Shown in pieces: positions 1 to 6,317 of a stretch of 7,399 nucleotides of DNA; position 1 is the first letter of the stretch, and every line of letters starts with the position of its first letter. The notes under the pieces are model-generated. The model saw only the letters and a list, made by a program, of their open reading frames with translations. It made no database searches and was not told where the DNA came from. The position numbers were made by a program, and so were the translations under genes. This stretch comes from Desulfobulbaceae bacterium (GTDB taxonomy: Bacteria; Desulfobacterota; Desulfobulbia; Desulfobulbales; Desulfocapsaceae). The stretch spans positions 1 to 7,399 of the forward strand of contig JAUVON010000131.1 of assembly GCA_030599175.1 (NCBI GenBank), in the 5' to 3' direction.

Positions 1-92
1 AAAAGTTGAAAGAGTAGTTCTACGCTTTCGATGAAATAGTGCGGAGCAGAGTAATCTTTTCGAAAGATGGTGGTTGATTTTTCATTATTCAT
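1..92 (-). CDS. pepN: Aminopeptidase N (PepN-like), N-terminal fragment running off the left edge
   Basis: Only the first 30 codons are inside the window, starting at the ATG at 92-90 and open to the left edge. The segment RKDYSAPHYFIESVELLF matches the pattern Y/F-R-x-DY-x-x-P-x-Y-x-I-x-x-V-x-L-x-F that opens bacterial alanyl aminopeptidases of the M1 family (E. coli PepN begins its first beta strand with a very similar stretch). These are cytoplasmic zinc enzymes that remove N-terminal residues from peptides. The catalytic HExxH-E site is outside the window, so function rests on the N-terminus alone. An AGAGGA ribosome-binding site at 103-108 lies 10 nt before the ATG, a little far but usable. 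The gene is divergent from dapL across a 135-bp gap. The start and frame are well supported; the family assignment is recognition from memory of a short stretch. Confidence 0.62.
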   Translation of the reverse strand, partial: MNNEKSTTIFRKDYSAPHYFIESVELLFQL

Positions 93-140
93 ATCTGATT
101 TTTCCTCTGTATCAGGGGCGTTTCCAGGGTATCTTACTGG

Positions 141-168
141 TTGACACTCAGATGTATTTAATTATATT
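141..168 (+). promoter_or_regulatory. Sigma-70 type promoter of dapL
   Basis: A perfect -35 box TTGACA (141-146) is followed after 16 bp by TATATT (163-168), five of six matches to TATAAT, in an A/T-rich setting. The predicted transcription start is near 175, giving a leader of about 52 nt before the dapL ATG at 228. This is the best-looking housekeeping promoter in the window. It is inferred from consensus only. Confidence 0.7.
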
Positions 169-227
169 TATGAACCAGGACAGACACTAACTATTTTTAC
201 TCACAAAACAACAGGGAAAGGTACTAA

Positions 228-1451
228 ATGATCACAATTAATGAGCATTATCTTAAACTGCAGGCATCATATCTCTTTTCTGACATTGCCGGGCGGGTAG
301 CAGCTTTTCAGGAAAAGAACCCGGATAAGGATATTATCAAGCTGGGAATCGGCGATGTAACAAAGGGACTCACCCGATCATCTATTGAAGCTTTCCATAA
401 AGCTGTTGATGAAATGGCGGACGATACAACTTTTCGAGGTTATGGACCTGAGCAGGGCTATGGGTTTTTGAGAGACGCCATTGCTGCAAACGACTTTCAA
501 AGCCGTGGAGCGGATATTTCAGCGGATGAAATATTTGTCAGTGATGGTGCAAAATGTGACACCGGAAATATCCAGGAGCTTTTTACCCGGGATATCAAAA
601 TTGCAATCCCTGATCCCGTCTACCCTGTCTATCTTGATACAAATGTGATGGCCGGACGCACCGGGGATTTTGCTGATGGCAGATTTAAAGGACTTGTCTA
701 TCTCGACAGTACTAAGGAAAATAATTTTGTGCCGTCACTTCCCCGAGAAAATGTTGATTTGATTTATCTTTGCTTTCCAAATAATCCAACAGGGTCAACC
801 ATTACCAGAGAAGAGTTAAAAACGTGGGTTGATTATGCCAGAGATCATAAAGCCCTGATACTTTTTGATGCTGCTTATGAAGCTTTTATACGTGATGAAT
901 CTCTGCCCAGATCAATCTATGAGATTGAAGGTGCAAAAGAGGTCGCCATTGAATTTCGGAGTTTTTCAAAGAGTGCCGGTTTTACAGGAACCAGGTGTGC
1001 ATATAGTGTAGTGCCAAAAGAGTGCACAGCTTACGATTCCAAGGGAAACAAACAATTGCTCCATAGTCTGTGGAACAGACGGCACTGCACAAAATTCAAC
1101 GGTGTCTCATATCCTGTTCAGCGTGCTGCCGAGGCAACCTTCAGTGAGGCAGGTAAAATCCAGACCAGAGCGCTCACTGACTACTATATGAAAAATGCGG
1201 ATTTTGTATGTAAAACCATTGCAAAGCTTGGGTATGAATATGCTGGAGGAAAAAATTCTCCATATATATGGATTGATGGAGCAATGGATTCCTGGGAGTT
1301 TTTTGATATGTTGCTCAATAAAACGGGGGTTGTCTGTACTCCCGGCGCTGGTTTTGGTAAATGCGGCAACGGTTATATTCGTATCTCCGCTTTTAACAGC
1401 TATGAAAATGTAGAAATTGCAATGGCAAGGATGACCGAGGCTCTTTCATAA
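228..1451 (+). CDS. dapL: LL-diaminopimelate aminotransferase
   Basis: This fold-type I, PLP-dependent aminotransferase converts tetrahydrodipicolinate to LL-2,6-diaminopimelate with glutamate as amino donor. It thereby bypasses the DapD/DapC/DapE acylated route to lysine and peptidoglycan diaminopimelate. At 407 residues it has the usual length of bacterial DapL. Visible marks are [10 protein letters not shown] near residues 39-48, GYGPEQGYG at 71-79, the FPNNPTGS cofactor loop at 183-190, FDAAYEAF at 213-220 (Asp214 facing the pyridine nitrogen), and [13 protein letters not shown] with Lys248 as the Schiff-base lysine. It also has the DapL-typical [19 protein letters not shown] stretch and YIRIS with the carboxylate-binding Arg385. 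The start is supported by an AAAGG site 6 nt upstream. It stands alone behind its own promoter, not in a dapAB cluster, and converges with ispH. The sequence is intact, with no sign of recent transfer. Confidence 0.97.
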   Translation: MITINEHYLKLQASYLFSDIAGRVAAFQEKNPDKDIIKLGIGDVTKGLTRSSIEAFHKAVDEMADDTTFRGYGPEQGYGFLRDAIAANDFQSRGADISADEIFVSDGAKCDTGNIQELFTRDIKIAIPDPVYPVYLDTNVMAGRTGDFADGRFKGLVYLDSTKENNFVPSLPRENVDLIYLCFPNNPTGSTITREELKTWVDYARDHKALILFDAAYEAFIRDESLPRSIYEIEGAKEVAIEFRSFSKSAGFTGTRCAYSVVPKECTAYDSKGNKQLLHSLWNRRHCTKFNGVSYPVQRAAEATFSEAGKIQTRALTDYYMKNADFVCKTIAKLGYEYAGGKNSPYIWIDGAMDSWEFFDMLLNKTGVVCTPGAGFGKCGNGYIRISAFNSYENVEIAMARMTEALS

Positions 1452-1470
1452 AAGTCAGTTCTTCCAGTAT

Positions 1471-1498
1471 CGGCAATTCTCTTATGAGAGAATTGCCG
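1471..1498. terminator. Perfect 12-bp hairpin at the dapL/ispH convergent junction
   Basis: CGGCAATTCTCT (1471-1482) and AGAGAATTGCCG (1487-1498) are exact reverse complements around a TATG loop. The hairpin begins 20 nt after the dapL stop and contains the ispH stop codon (1484-1482) and its last codons. On the plus strand the U-rich stretch comes late (TTTTTT at about 1510-1515), and on the minus strand there is only a short CTTTT about 15 nt on. It therefore resembles a shared bidirectional terminator or 3'-end stabiliser, and is not a textbook intrinsic terminator in either direction. Confidence 0.7.
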
Positions 1499-2408
1499 GT
1501 TTGAAATGAATTTTTTCCTTAATCCCCTCCATCTCTATTACTCTTCTTCCACCATGCAATACCATCCAGTCGATAACCCCCTCAACCAATCTTTCCGGAG
1601 CTGATGCACCGGCAGTAATGCCCACTTTTTTTATACCCCTGAGCCATTCAGGGTGAATGTCATCTTTATCGTCTATGAGGTGAGTTCTAATGTTGCATTT
1701 CAGGCCAACTTCTTTCAACCGGTTAGAGTTTGAACTGTTTCTTGATCCTACCACAAGAAGAAGATCTGAACTTTCTGCGAGTTGCTTAACTGCGTTCTGG
1801 CGATTTTGCGTGGCAAAACAGATATTGGATCGTGGCCCCTTAATGTCTGGAAATCTCGCTTTCAGGATGGCAAGAATGCCGCGCACATCGTTTTTACAGA
1901 GTGTTGTCTGGGTAACATAGGCAACCTTTTCCCTATCATTCACCTCTATTTGTCCTGCTTCAATTTCATCTGCCACTATATGCACTCGTCCAAAAACCCT
2001 GCCTGCAGTCCCCTCAACCTCCGGATGGTTATGATGGCCGATAATAAGTACGTCGTAATCAAGTGAATGATATTTTTCAACCATCCTATGTACACTGCTC
2101 ACTAGTGGACAGGTCGCATCAACTGTTCTGAGCCCTAGTTCTGCAGCATATTCTTCCACCCCTGTTGCAACACCATGGGCACTGAAAATACAGACATCTC
2201 CTCTCTCGATATCATTAAGGTGTTCCACAAAAATTGCCCCGGATTTTTCGAGCTCCAAAATAACATGCTTATTATGGACAATTTCATGGAGCACATAAAC
2301 CGGTCGGCCATGCTTTTCAAGACAGAGCTTAACGGTCTCTATCGCTCGTTCTACCCCGGCACAAAATCCTCTCGGAGAAGCTAGTAGAATATCGAAGGAT
2401 TCGCTCAT
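1482..2408 (-). CDS. ispH: 4-hydroxy-3-methylbut-2-enyl diphosphate reductase
   Basis: IspH (LytB) is the last enzyme of the MEP isoprenoid pathway. It reductively dehydroxylates HMBPP to IPP and DMAPP in the cytoplasm, using a [4Fe-4S] cluster. The three cluster cysteines are all present: Cys16 in SPRGFCAGVERA, Cys100 in VDATCPLV and Cys197 in SNICFATQNRQ, matching the E. coli C12/C96/C197 spacing closely. Substrate-pocket motifs are also seen: HEIVHN (41-46), GHHNHPEVEGT (124-134, with the proton-relay Glu130), TQTTL (167-171) and SRNSSNSNRL (222-231). The length of 308 residues is normal. The ATG lies 9 nt after the stop of the universal stress gene and lacks a Shine-Dalgarno sequence (the preceding bases are T-rich), so translation may be coupled to the upstream gene. 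Its last codons form one arm of the hairpin shared with dapL. Confidence 0.97.
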   Translation of the reverse strand: MSESFDILLASPRGFCAGVERAIETVKLCLEKHGRPVYVLHEIVHNKHVILELEKSGAIFVEHLNDIERGDVCIFSAHGVATGVEEYAAELGLRTVDATCPLVSSVHRMVEKYHSLDYDVLIIGHHNHPEVEGTAGRVFGRVHIVADEIEAGQIEVNDREKVAYVTQTTLCKNDVRGILAILKARFPDIKGPRSNICFATQNRQNAVKQLAESSDLLLVVGSRNSSNSNRLKEVGLKCNIRTHLIDDKDDIHPEWLRGIKKVGITAGASAPERLVEGVIDWMVLHGGRRVIEMEGIKEKIHFKPAILS

Positions 2409-2417
2409 AAGAAAAAA

Positions 2418-2909
2418 TCAAAGAGTTGGAATTACAAGTACCGGTATTTTTGCCAGTCTGCTGACCCTGCGTGCGCTGGACCCCATTACTCCAATGCCGC
2501 GAACCTTTTTGGCCGATTTCCCCATAACAATCATATCCGCTTTTTCTTCTTCAGCAACGCGCAGAATCTCTTCACTCGGTTTACCGGCAACAACCATGAC
2601 CTCTTTTATGAGAGAAGCATATTTTTCCTCACTCTCAAATTCTTCACTGTAGAGCTTTTTTACCCGGTTTTTCATTTCTTCCAGAACATCCCTCATACTG
2701 TTTCTCTCCATTTCTTCGGTAACAGCATCGTCCAGATAAGTCGAGATAACGGCTCTAGCAGCATCACTTATAGGTTCAACAACATGCAGCATTATGATTT
2801 GGGCCTTATAATGCTGAGCCATATCCACTGCATACCTGAAGATAGGCCGTGTTTTACTTCCCATGTCGGTAGCATATAAGATTTTTATTACCTGCGGAGC
2901 GTATTTCAT
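2418..2909 (-). CDS. Universal stress protein, UspA family
   Basis: This is a 163-residue single-domain Usp-fold protein. The N-terminal strand IKILYATDMGSKTRPIFRYA (8-27) carries the usual Asp15 nucleotide-pocket acid. LHVVEPISD follows at 41-49, then a charged helical insert (about 62-97), VVAGKPSEEILRVAEEEKAD (106-125), and the nucleotide loop MGKSAKKVRGIGVMGSSARRV. The family ATP motif is G-x2-G-x9-G-S/T; here the second glycine is Ala133 while Gly130 and Gly143-Ser144 are kept, so ATP binding is possible but unproven. A strong ribosome-binding site AAGGGAGGA (2924-2916) sits 6 nt before the ATG. It precedes ispH by 9 nt in a probable operon, which would pair a stress protein with an iron-sulfur enzyme. 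The exact physiological role is unknown, as for most Usp proteins. Confidence 0.9.
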   Translation of the reverse strand: MKYAPQVIKILYATDMGSKTRPIFRYAVDMAQHYKAQIIMLHVVEPISDAARAVISTYLDDAVTEEMERNSMRDVLEEMKNRVKKLYSEEFESEEKYASLIKEVMVVAGKPSEEILRVAEEEKADMIVMGKSAKKVRGIGVMGSSARRVSRLAKIPVLVIPTL

Positions 2910-2915
2910 AATTCA

Positions 2916-2924
2916 TCCTCCCTT
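2916..2924 (-). promoter_or_regulatory. Strong ribosome-binding site of the usp gene
   Basis: AAGGGAGGA on the minus strand ends 6 nt before the ATG at 2909-2907. It is much stronger than the site of the following ispH, which has none, and so suggests that this is where ribosomes load for the pair. Confidence 0.75.
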
Positions 2925-2932
2925 TACATCTA

Positions 2933-2960
2933 ATTTTAATCTCAAAAAAACAGTGGTGAA
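2933..2960 (-). promoter_or_regulatory. Possible sigma-70 promoter for usp-ispH
   Basis: On the minus strand TTCACC (2960-2955, four of six matches to TTGACA) is followed after 16 bp by TAAAAT (2938-2933, five of six matches to TATAAT). The position fits a promoter in the only gap upstream of usp, just after the dct operon terminator. The -35 box is weak and A/T-rich sequence gives chance matches, so this is tentative. Confidence 0.35.
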
Positions 2961-2976
2961 ACAATAATCATTGTGG

Positions 2977-3035
2977 AAAAAAACACAAAAGGCCAGGGTT
3001 TCCGCCGAAAATTTCGGCAGGAGACACTGGCCTTT
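2977..3035 (-). terminator. Rho-independent terminator of the dctPQM operon
   Basis: Read on the minus strand, AAAGGCCAG (3035-3027) pairs perfectly with CTGGCCTTT (2996-2988). The loop itself contains a second stem, GCCGAAA/TTTCGGC (3018-3012 with 3010-3004). The outer stem is followed after 4 nt by TTTTTTT (2983-2977). It starts about 26 nt past the dctM stop. The stem and U tract make this the clearest intrinsic terminator in the window, and it insulates usp-ispH from the transporter operon. Confidence 0.88.
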
Positions 3036-3061
3036 GTTTTACCCAAGCTGATTTCCTATAA

Positions 3062-4459
3062 TCAATACCCCTGCATTTTATCAATGAACTCAGGCAGAAA
3101 GAGAGATACCTGAGGGACATAAGTGATAATTACAAGAAATACAAGGAGGACGCAGAGCCAAGGCAGGGCAGATCGGATTGCCCACATCATACTATGCCCC
3201 GTCACTCCGGAGATAACAAAAAGATTCAAGCCTACTGGCGGAGTAAGCATTCCAATTTCCATATTCACAACCATAATAATTCCCAAGTGAATAGGATCAA
3301 TCCCTAGCTGGACAGCAATGGGAAAGAGTATTGGAGCCATAATCAGCAGGATGGCCGAAGGTTCCATAAAGTTACCCGCAGCAAGCAGCAGCAGGTTTAC
3401 AACTATCAGGAACATCCAGGGCGATAATCCCCAGCTTACAATCATCTCAGCAATATGATGAGGAATACGTTCAGTAGTCAGTACATGTGCAAAGAGCATT
3501 GCATTAGCAATGATAAACAGCAGCATGATACTTACCTTGGATGCATCAAGAACAACCTTGTTAACCTCTTTATCGGTTAGACATTTAGGTAGAGCAATAG
3601 CCATCTGGATAACATTCCGAATGCTCATTGAGACAACAGATTCACCCTCATTTCGCCATGGCTGGTCCCTCATCGGGCCGATGTCTCTATAGCCCCATAC
3701 TGCGACAAAAAAGGCATAAACAGCAGAAACTGCAGCTGCCTCAGTAGGACTTGCGACGCCCCCGTAAATTGAGCCCAGAACAATGAAGATCAGCATCAGA
3801 CCACCGGTTGCACTGGCCCCCGAGGAGACGATCTCACCAAACCCGGCCCATGGTTGACTTGGTATCTTTTTTACACGGGCTACAATATATATGACTACCA
3901 TGAGCATAAAGCCCATCATCAGACCGGGTATAAAACCGGCCATAAACATGCGAGCTGCAGAGACCTCTGTTGCTGCCGCATAAACGAGCATAACAATTGA
4001 CGGTGGGATAAGAATACCAAGAGTCCCTGCATTAGCAATAATTCCTGCCGCAATATTCTCCGGATACCCTGCTTTTACCATACCGACTATTACAATTGAG
4101 CCGATGGCTGCAACTGTTGCAGGTGATGATCCCGAAACTGCTGCAAAAATCATACAGGCGATAACTGAAGCCATAGCAATTCCACCGCGGATATGCCCGA
4201 CCAGTGAAAGAGCAAATCGGATGATACGCCTGGCGACACCGCCAGTTGATAGAAATGTCGAAGAAAGGATAAAGAACGGGATTGCCAGCAGAGTATAATG
4301 TTCTGATAAAGCTTCAAAAAATTTCAGTGCAATAGAAGCCAGTGAATCACTGGAAAAAAGAAGTATAGTTGTGATACTGGAAAGGCCAAGTGCAAGCGCA
4401 ATAGGCATACCAATCATCATGCAGCCAAAGAGAAGTACGAATAATGCAACGGTGGTCAT
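3062..4459 (-). CDS. dctM: TRAP transporter large permease, C4-dicarboxylate type (DctM)
   Basis: DctM is the multi-spanning inner-membrane subunit that carries substrate and sodium in a TRAP transporter. The sequence is hydrophobic throughout. It shows SEHYTLLAIPFFILSS (52-67), GHIRGGIAMASVIACMIFAA (88-107), the conserved SGSSPATVAAIGS (109-121), and NAGTLGILIPPSIVMLVYAAATE (143-165). Further on are ASPTEAAAVSAVYAF (236-250), FIIANAMLFAHVLTTERIP (315-333), GNFMEPSAILLIMAPILFP (362-380) and NMEIGMLTPPVGLNLF (399-414). The repeated S-x-P-A-T and T-P-P-V-G hairpin regions are those that line the substrate and sodium sites in this family. At 465 residues it is about 35-40 longer than the usual size (about 425); the extra residues form a hydrophilic loop at roughly 258-300. 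The ATG overlaps the dctQ stop (ATGA), so the two are translationally coupled. The resemblance to Pseudomonas and Vibrio DctM supports a succinate/fumarate/malate substrate. Confidence 0.95.
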   Translation of the reverse strand: MTTVALFVLLFGCMMIGMPIALALGLSSITTILLFSSDSLASIALKFFEALSEHYTLLAIPFFILSSTFLSTGGVARRIIRFALSLVGHIRGGIAMASVIACMIFAAVSGSSPATVAAIGSIVIVGMVKAGYPENIAAGIIANAGTLGILIPPSIVMLVYAAATEVSAARMFMAGFIPGLMMGFMLMVVIYIVARVKKIPSQPWAGFGEIVSSGASATGGLMLIFIVLGSIYGGVASPTEAAAVSAVYAFFVAVWGYRDIGPMRDQPWRNEGESVVSMSIRNVIQMAIALPKCLTDKEVNKVVLDASKVSIMLLFIIANAMLFAHVLTTERIPHHIAEMIVSWGLSPWMFLIVVNLLLLAAGNFMEPSAILLIMAPILFPIAVQLGIDPIHLGIIMVVNMEIGMLTPPVGLNLFVISGVTGHSMMWAIRSALPWLCVLLVFLVIITYVPQVSLFLPEFIDKMQGY

Positions 4460-5001
4460 GAGATTGCCTCCTCTTTGGTGATATCTTCAGCGAGTTCCAT
4501 GCTTTCTTTTGCTTCATCGGCATGTTTAAAACTATCAGCGTCTCCAGTAATAACAGACCAGAGTATTATGAGTAAGCGGATATTGAGAAACATAAAGCCA
4601 ACAATCAGCATACCATGGGCCAGCCAGGTAGGAATTGGCAGATCCTCAAGGTCTATACCAATGAGCTTCATTTTTTTGAGATAGATCCAGCTTCCATAGA
4701 GGATCAAACAACAATAGACAATGGCAAGAATTGCCGCTGCTGCTGTTAAGATACGTCTTACATTTCTGGAAAAAAGCTTAACAAAAGAATCCATACCAAT
4801 ATGAGAGCCGACCTTCAGTCCGTATGAGGCTCCGAAAAGAACAAACCACCCAGACATATGCAGAGTGAGTTCCTGTGACCACATAAAACCGGTGTTAAAT
4901 CCAAAACGCATGACGACATCCACAAAAACCAGCAGTGTTGTCAATACCAGCAAGATGCAGATAACTGCCTCTTCGGTACGATTTAAGATGCGCATAAACA
5001 T
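4456..5001 (-). CDS. dctQ: TRAP transporter small permease (DctQ)
   Basis: DctQ is the four-helix small membrane subunit that partners DctM. Hydrophobic segments lie at about 11-30, 45-62, 85-108 and 127-150. Family signs are the MWSQEL motif after the first helix (Trp41, Glu44), GASYGLKVGSHIGMD (57-71) with its conserved His67, and VVMRF at 29-33. The protein ends in an acidic, probably cytoplasmic tail (153-181) rich in Asp and Glu. An AAGAGG site 6 nt before the ATG at 5001 supports this start; a second ATG two codons later is less well placed. The gene is 131 nt after dctP, with a large hairpin in between, and overlaps dctM by 4 nt. TRAP small subunits diverge rapidly, so identification leans on both motif and context. 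Confidence 0.93.
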   Translation of the reverse strand: MFMRILNRTEEAVICILLVLTTLLVFVDVVMRFGFNTGFMWSQELTLHMSGWFVLFGASYGLKVGSHIGMDSFVKLFSRNVRRILTAAAAILAIVYCCLILYGSWIYLKKMKLIGIDLEDLPIPTWLAHGMLIVGFMFLNIRLLIILWSVITGDADSFKHADEAKESMELAEDITKEEAIS

Positions 5002-5039
5002 AATGTACCTCTTACAGACTAATCCTCAGTAACGGGATA

Positions 5040-5082
5040 AGCGGCGTATAAGATTTTCTTTAAGAAAACTTTATACGCCGCT
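5040..5082 (-). repeat. Large intercistronic hairpin between dctP and dctQ
   Basis: AGCGGCGTATAA (5040-5051) and TTATACGCCGCT (5071-5082) are perfect 12-bp inverted repeats. Inside the 19-nt loop a second pairing, TTTTCT (5054-5059) with AGAAAA (5063-5068), stacks almost continuously on the first, so the mRNA could form a rod of about 18-20 bp. It begins 50 nt after the dctP stop and ends 38 nt before the dctQ ATG. No long U tract follows on the minus strand, so it is more likely a 3' stabiliser or partial terminator that raises dctP over dctQM than a full terminator. The sequence is direct evidence; the role is inferred. Confidence 0.75.
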
Positions 5083-5090
5083 GAAATAAC

Positions 5091-5123
5091 AGGTGATTCC
5101 TCCATAGATGAAGGAATCTGCCT
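5091..5123 (-). repeat. Second, shorter hairpin just after dctP
   Basis: GATTCCT (5095-5101) and AGGAATC (5112-5118) form a 7-bp stem, with outer AGG/CCT (5091-5093 with 5121-5123) able to extend it across a small internal loop. It starts about 10 nt past the dctP stop and lies directly upstream of the larger hairpin. It may add to 3'-end protection of the dctP message. It is weaker and may be coincidental. Confidence 0.45.
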
Positions 5124-5132
5124 ATACGGGTT

Positions 5133-6125
5133 TTACATATTAGACTTGTAAGCAGCGTCGATCATATCTTTGCCGATCTCTTTTTCGAACTCTTCCCAGA
5201 CAGGTTTCATAGCCTCTACCCATTGGCTACGCTCTGCATCGGAAAGCTCAATCAGCTTGGAACGTTTTGAATCAATAATTTTCTGTCGGTCATCAAGAGC
5301 TTTTTTAGCCGCAATACCATTACCGAAAACAATTGCCTCGTCCAGAGCTTTTTTAACTTCAGCCTGCAGATCTTTGTCGAGGCTCATCCAGAATTCTTTT
5401 GAAGTGACGACCATATAGTCGAGAACTCCGTGATTGGACTCTGTGATGTATGGCTGGACTTCAAAGAACTTCTTGGAAAAGATGTTAGACCAGGTGTTCT
5501 CCTGGCCATCAATAGCTTTAGTCTGCAAGAGAGTGAAAACTTCAGAGAAAGGCTTTTTCAAAGGAGTTGCTCCAACTGCTTTAAACTGAGCGGCGAGTAC
5601 GTCTGAAGACATGATACGGAATTTCAACCCTTTCGCATCGGCAGGAACCTTCAGAGGCTGACTGGATGAAAGCTGCTTCATGCCGTTATGAAGATACCCC
5701 AGGCCAACCAGCCCTTTTTTCTCCAGGGAGGCGAGGAGCTCGTGACCCTTGTCACTGCTCTGGAATTTTTCAGCAGCCGTCATATCCTTAAAGAGAAATG
5801 GGAGGTCAAAAATCTGCAGTTTTTTTGTATAACGGGAAAATTTGGACAGTGCAGGCGCAGCCATCTGTACATCACCGAGCAGCATAGCTTCAAGCACCTT
5901 ATTGTCTCCAAACAGCTGAGAGTTTGGGAAAACTTCGACCTGAACCTTACCTGCCAGACGCTCAGCAACCAGGTCTTTAAATTTGTTGGCCATCTGACCC
6001 TTTGGTGTGTTTTCTGCAACAACATGGGAAAACTTGATGGTAACCGGGGCTGCAAGAGCCAAACCAGCAACCAGCACACTAGAAAGTGCAGCTGTAGCAA
6101 CAAGCGTTGTAATTTTACTTAACAT
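5133..6125 (-). CDS. dctP: TRAP C4-dicarboxylate-binding periplasmic protein (DctP)
   Basis: DctP is the periplasmic solute receptor that captures dicarboxylates and delivers them to DctQM. From the ATG at 6125 it is 330 residues, normal for the family. A signal peptide (Lys4, hydrophobic core about 6-22, ALAA cleavage near residue 26) is followed by VTIKFSHVVAENTPKGQMA (28-46). Other family motifs are VEVFPNSQLFGDNKVLEAML (63-82), DLPFLFKDM (107-115) and GLKFRIMSSDV (166-176), in which Arg170 is the carboxylate-clamping arginine of TRAP receptors. GQENTWSNIFSKKFFEVQPYI and ESNHGVLDYMV close the set. These stretches match DctP receptors for succinate, fumarate and malate more closely than sialic acid or other TRAP types. 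A GGAGG site 5 nt before this ATG decides the start. An in-frame ATG at 6251 would add 42 unlikely residues, bury the signal peptide and overlap the sigma-54 promoter, so it is rejected. Confidence 0.95.
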   Translation of the reverse strand: MLSKITTLVATAALSSVLVAGLALAAPVTIKFSHVVAENTPKGQMANKFKDLVAERLAGKVQVEVFPNSQLFGDNKVLEAMLLGDVQMAAPALSKFSRYTKKLQIFDLPFLFKDMTAAEKFQSSDKGHELLASLEKKGLVGLGYLHNGMKQLSSSQPLKVPADAKGLKFRIMSSDVLAAQFKAVGATPLKKPFSEVFTLLQTKAIDGQENTWSNIFSKKFFEVQPYITESNHGVLDYMVVTSKEFWMSLDKDLQAEVKKALDEAIVFGNGIAAKKALDDRQKIIDSKRSKLIELSDAERSQWVEAMKPVWEEFEKEIGKDMIDAAYKSNM

Positions 6126-6235
6126 ACGTTCCTCCATAGAATTAGTGTGAACTTCGTTTCTTTGAACAGGTAACAGCAATAAAATAGGTACATTCTTTAT
6201 GTCCGGAGCATTTGCCCTTGAACATATTTGGTTTT

Positions 6236-6250
6236 GCAAAGATGGATCCA
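6236..6250 (-). promoter_or_regulatory. Sigma-54 (RpoN) -24/-12 promoter of dctPQM
   Basis: On the minus strand the sequence TGGATCCATCTTTGC runs from 6250 to 6236, followed by AAAA. The invariant GG (6249-6248) and GC (6237-6236) are separated by exactly 10 nt, and TTTGCA agrees with the -12 consensus TTGCW. The predicted start is near 6224, leaving a leader of about 99 nt before the dctP ATG. The upstream neighbour is a DctD-type sigma-54 activator, which strongly supports the call. Confidence 0.82.
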
Positions 6251-6290
6251 ACTTGAGAAGAAAAATTAAAGGACTGTAAATCAGGGAGAT

Positions 6291-6317
6291 AAAGTAAAAC
6301 TTAAGGAAACTTACTTT
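6291..6317. promoter_or_regulatory. Candidate activator-binding repeat upstream of the sigma-54 promoter
   Basis: AAAGTAA (6291-6297) and TTACTTT (6311-6317) are 7-bp inverted repeats. Between and across them AAACTTA occurs twice in direct orientation at an exact 10-bp period (6297-6303 and 6307-6313). The centre is about 80 bp upstream of the predicted start, within the range where NtrC-family activators bind. I do not know the DctD site consensus for this organism, so the assignment is positional inference. A/T-rich intergenic sequence can produce such repeats by chance. Confidence 0.4.

Noticed and set aside
1690..2066. Overlapping plus-strand open frames inside ispH.
   Set aside because: They are antisense to ispH and have no motif; all conserved cysteines and pocket motifs are in the minus-strand frame.
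5688..6122. Plus-strand open frame of 144 codons opposite dctP.
   Set aside because: It lies wholly antisense to a clear DctP coding region, shows no recognisable domain, and its composition follows from the opposite strand.
6126..6251. Upstream in-frame ATG that would lengthen DctP by 42 residues.
   Set aside because: The ATG at 6251 overlaps the -24 element of the sigma-54 promoter, has no ribosome-binding site, and would push the signal peptide inside the protein. The ATG at 6125 has GGAGG at 5 nt.
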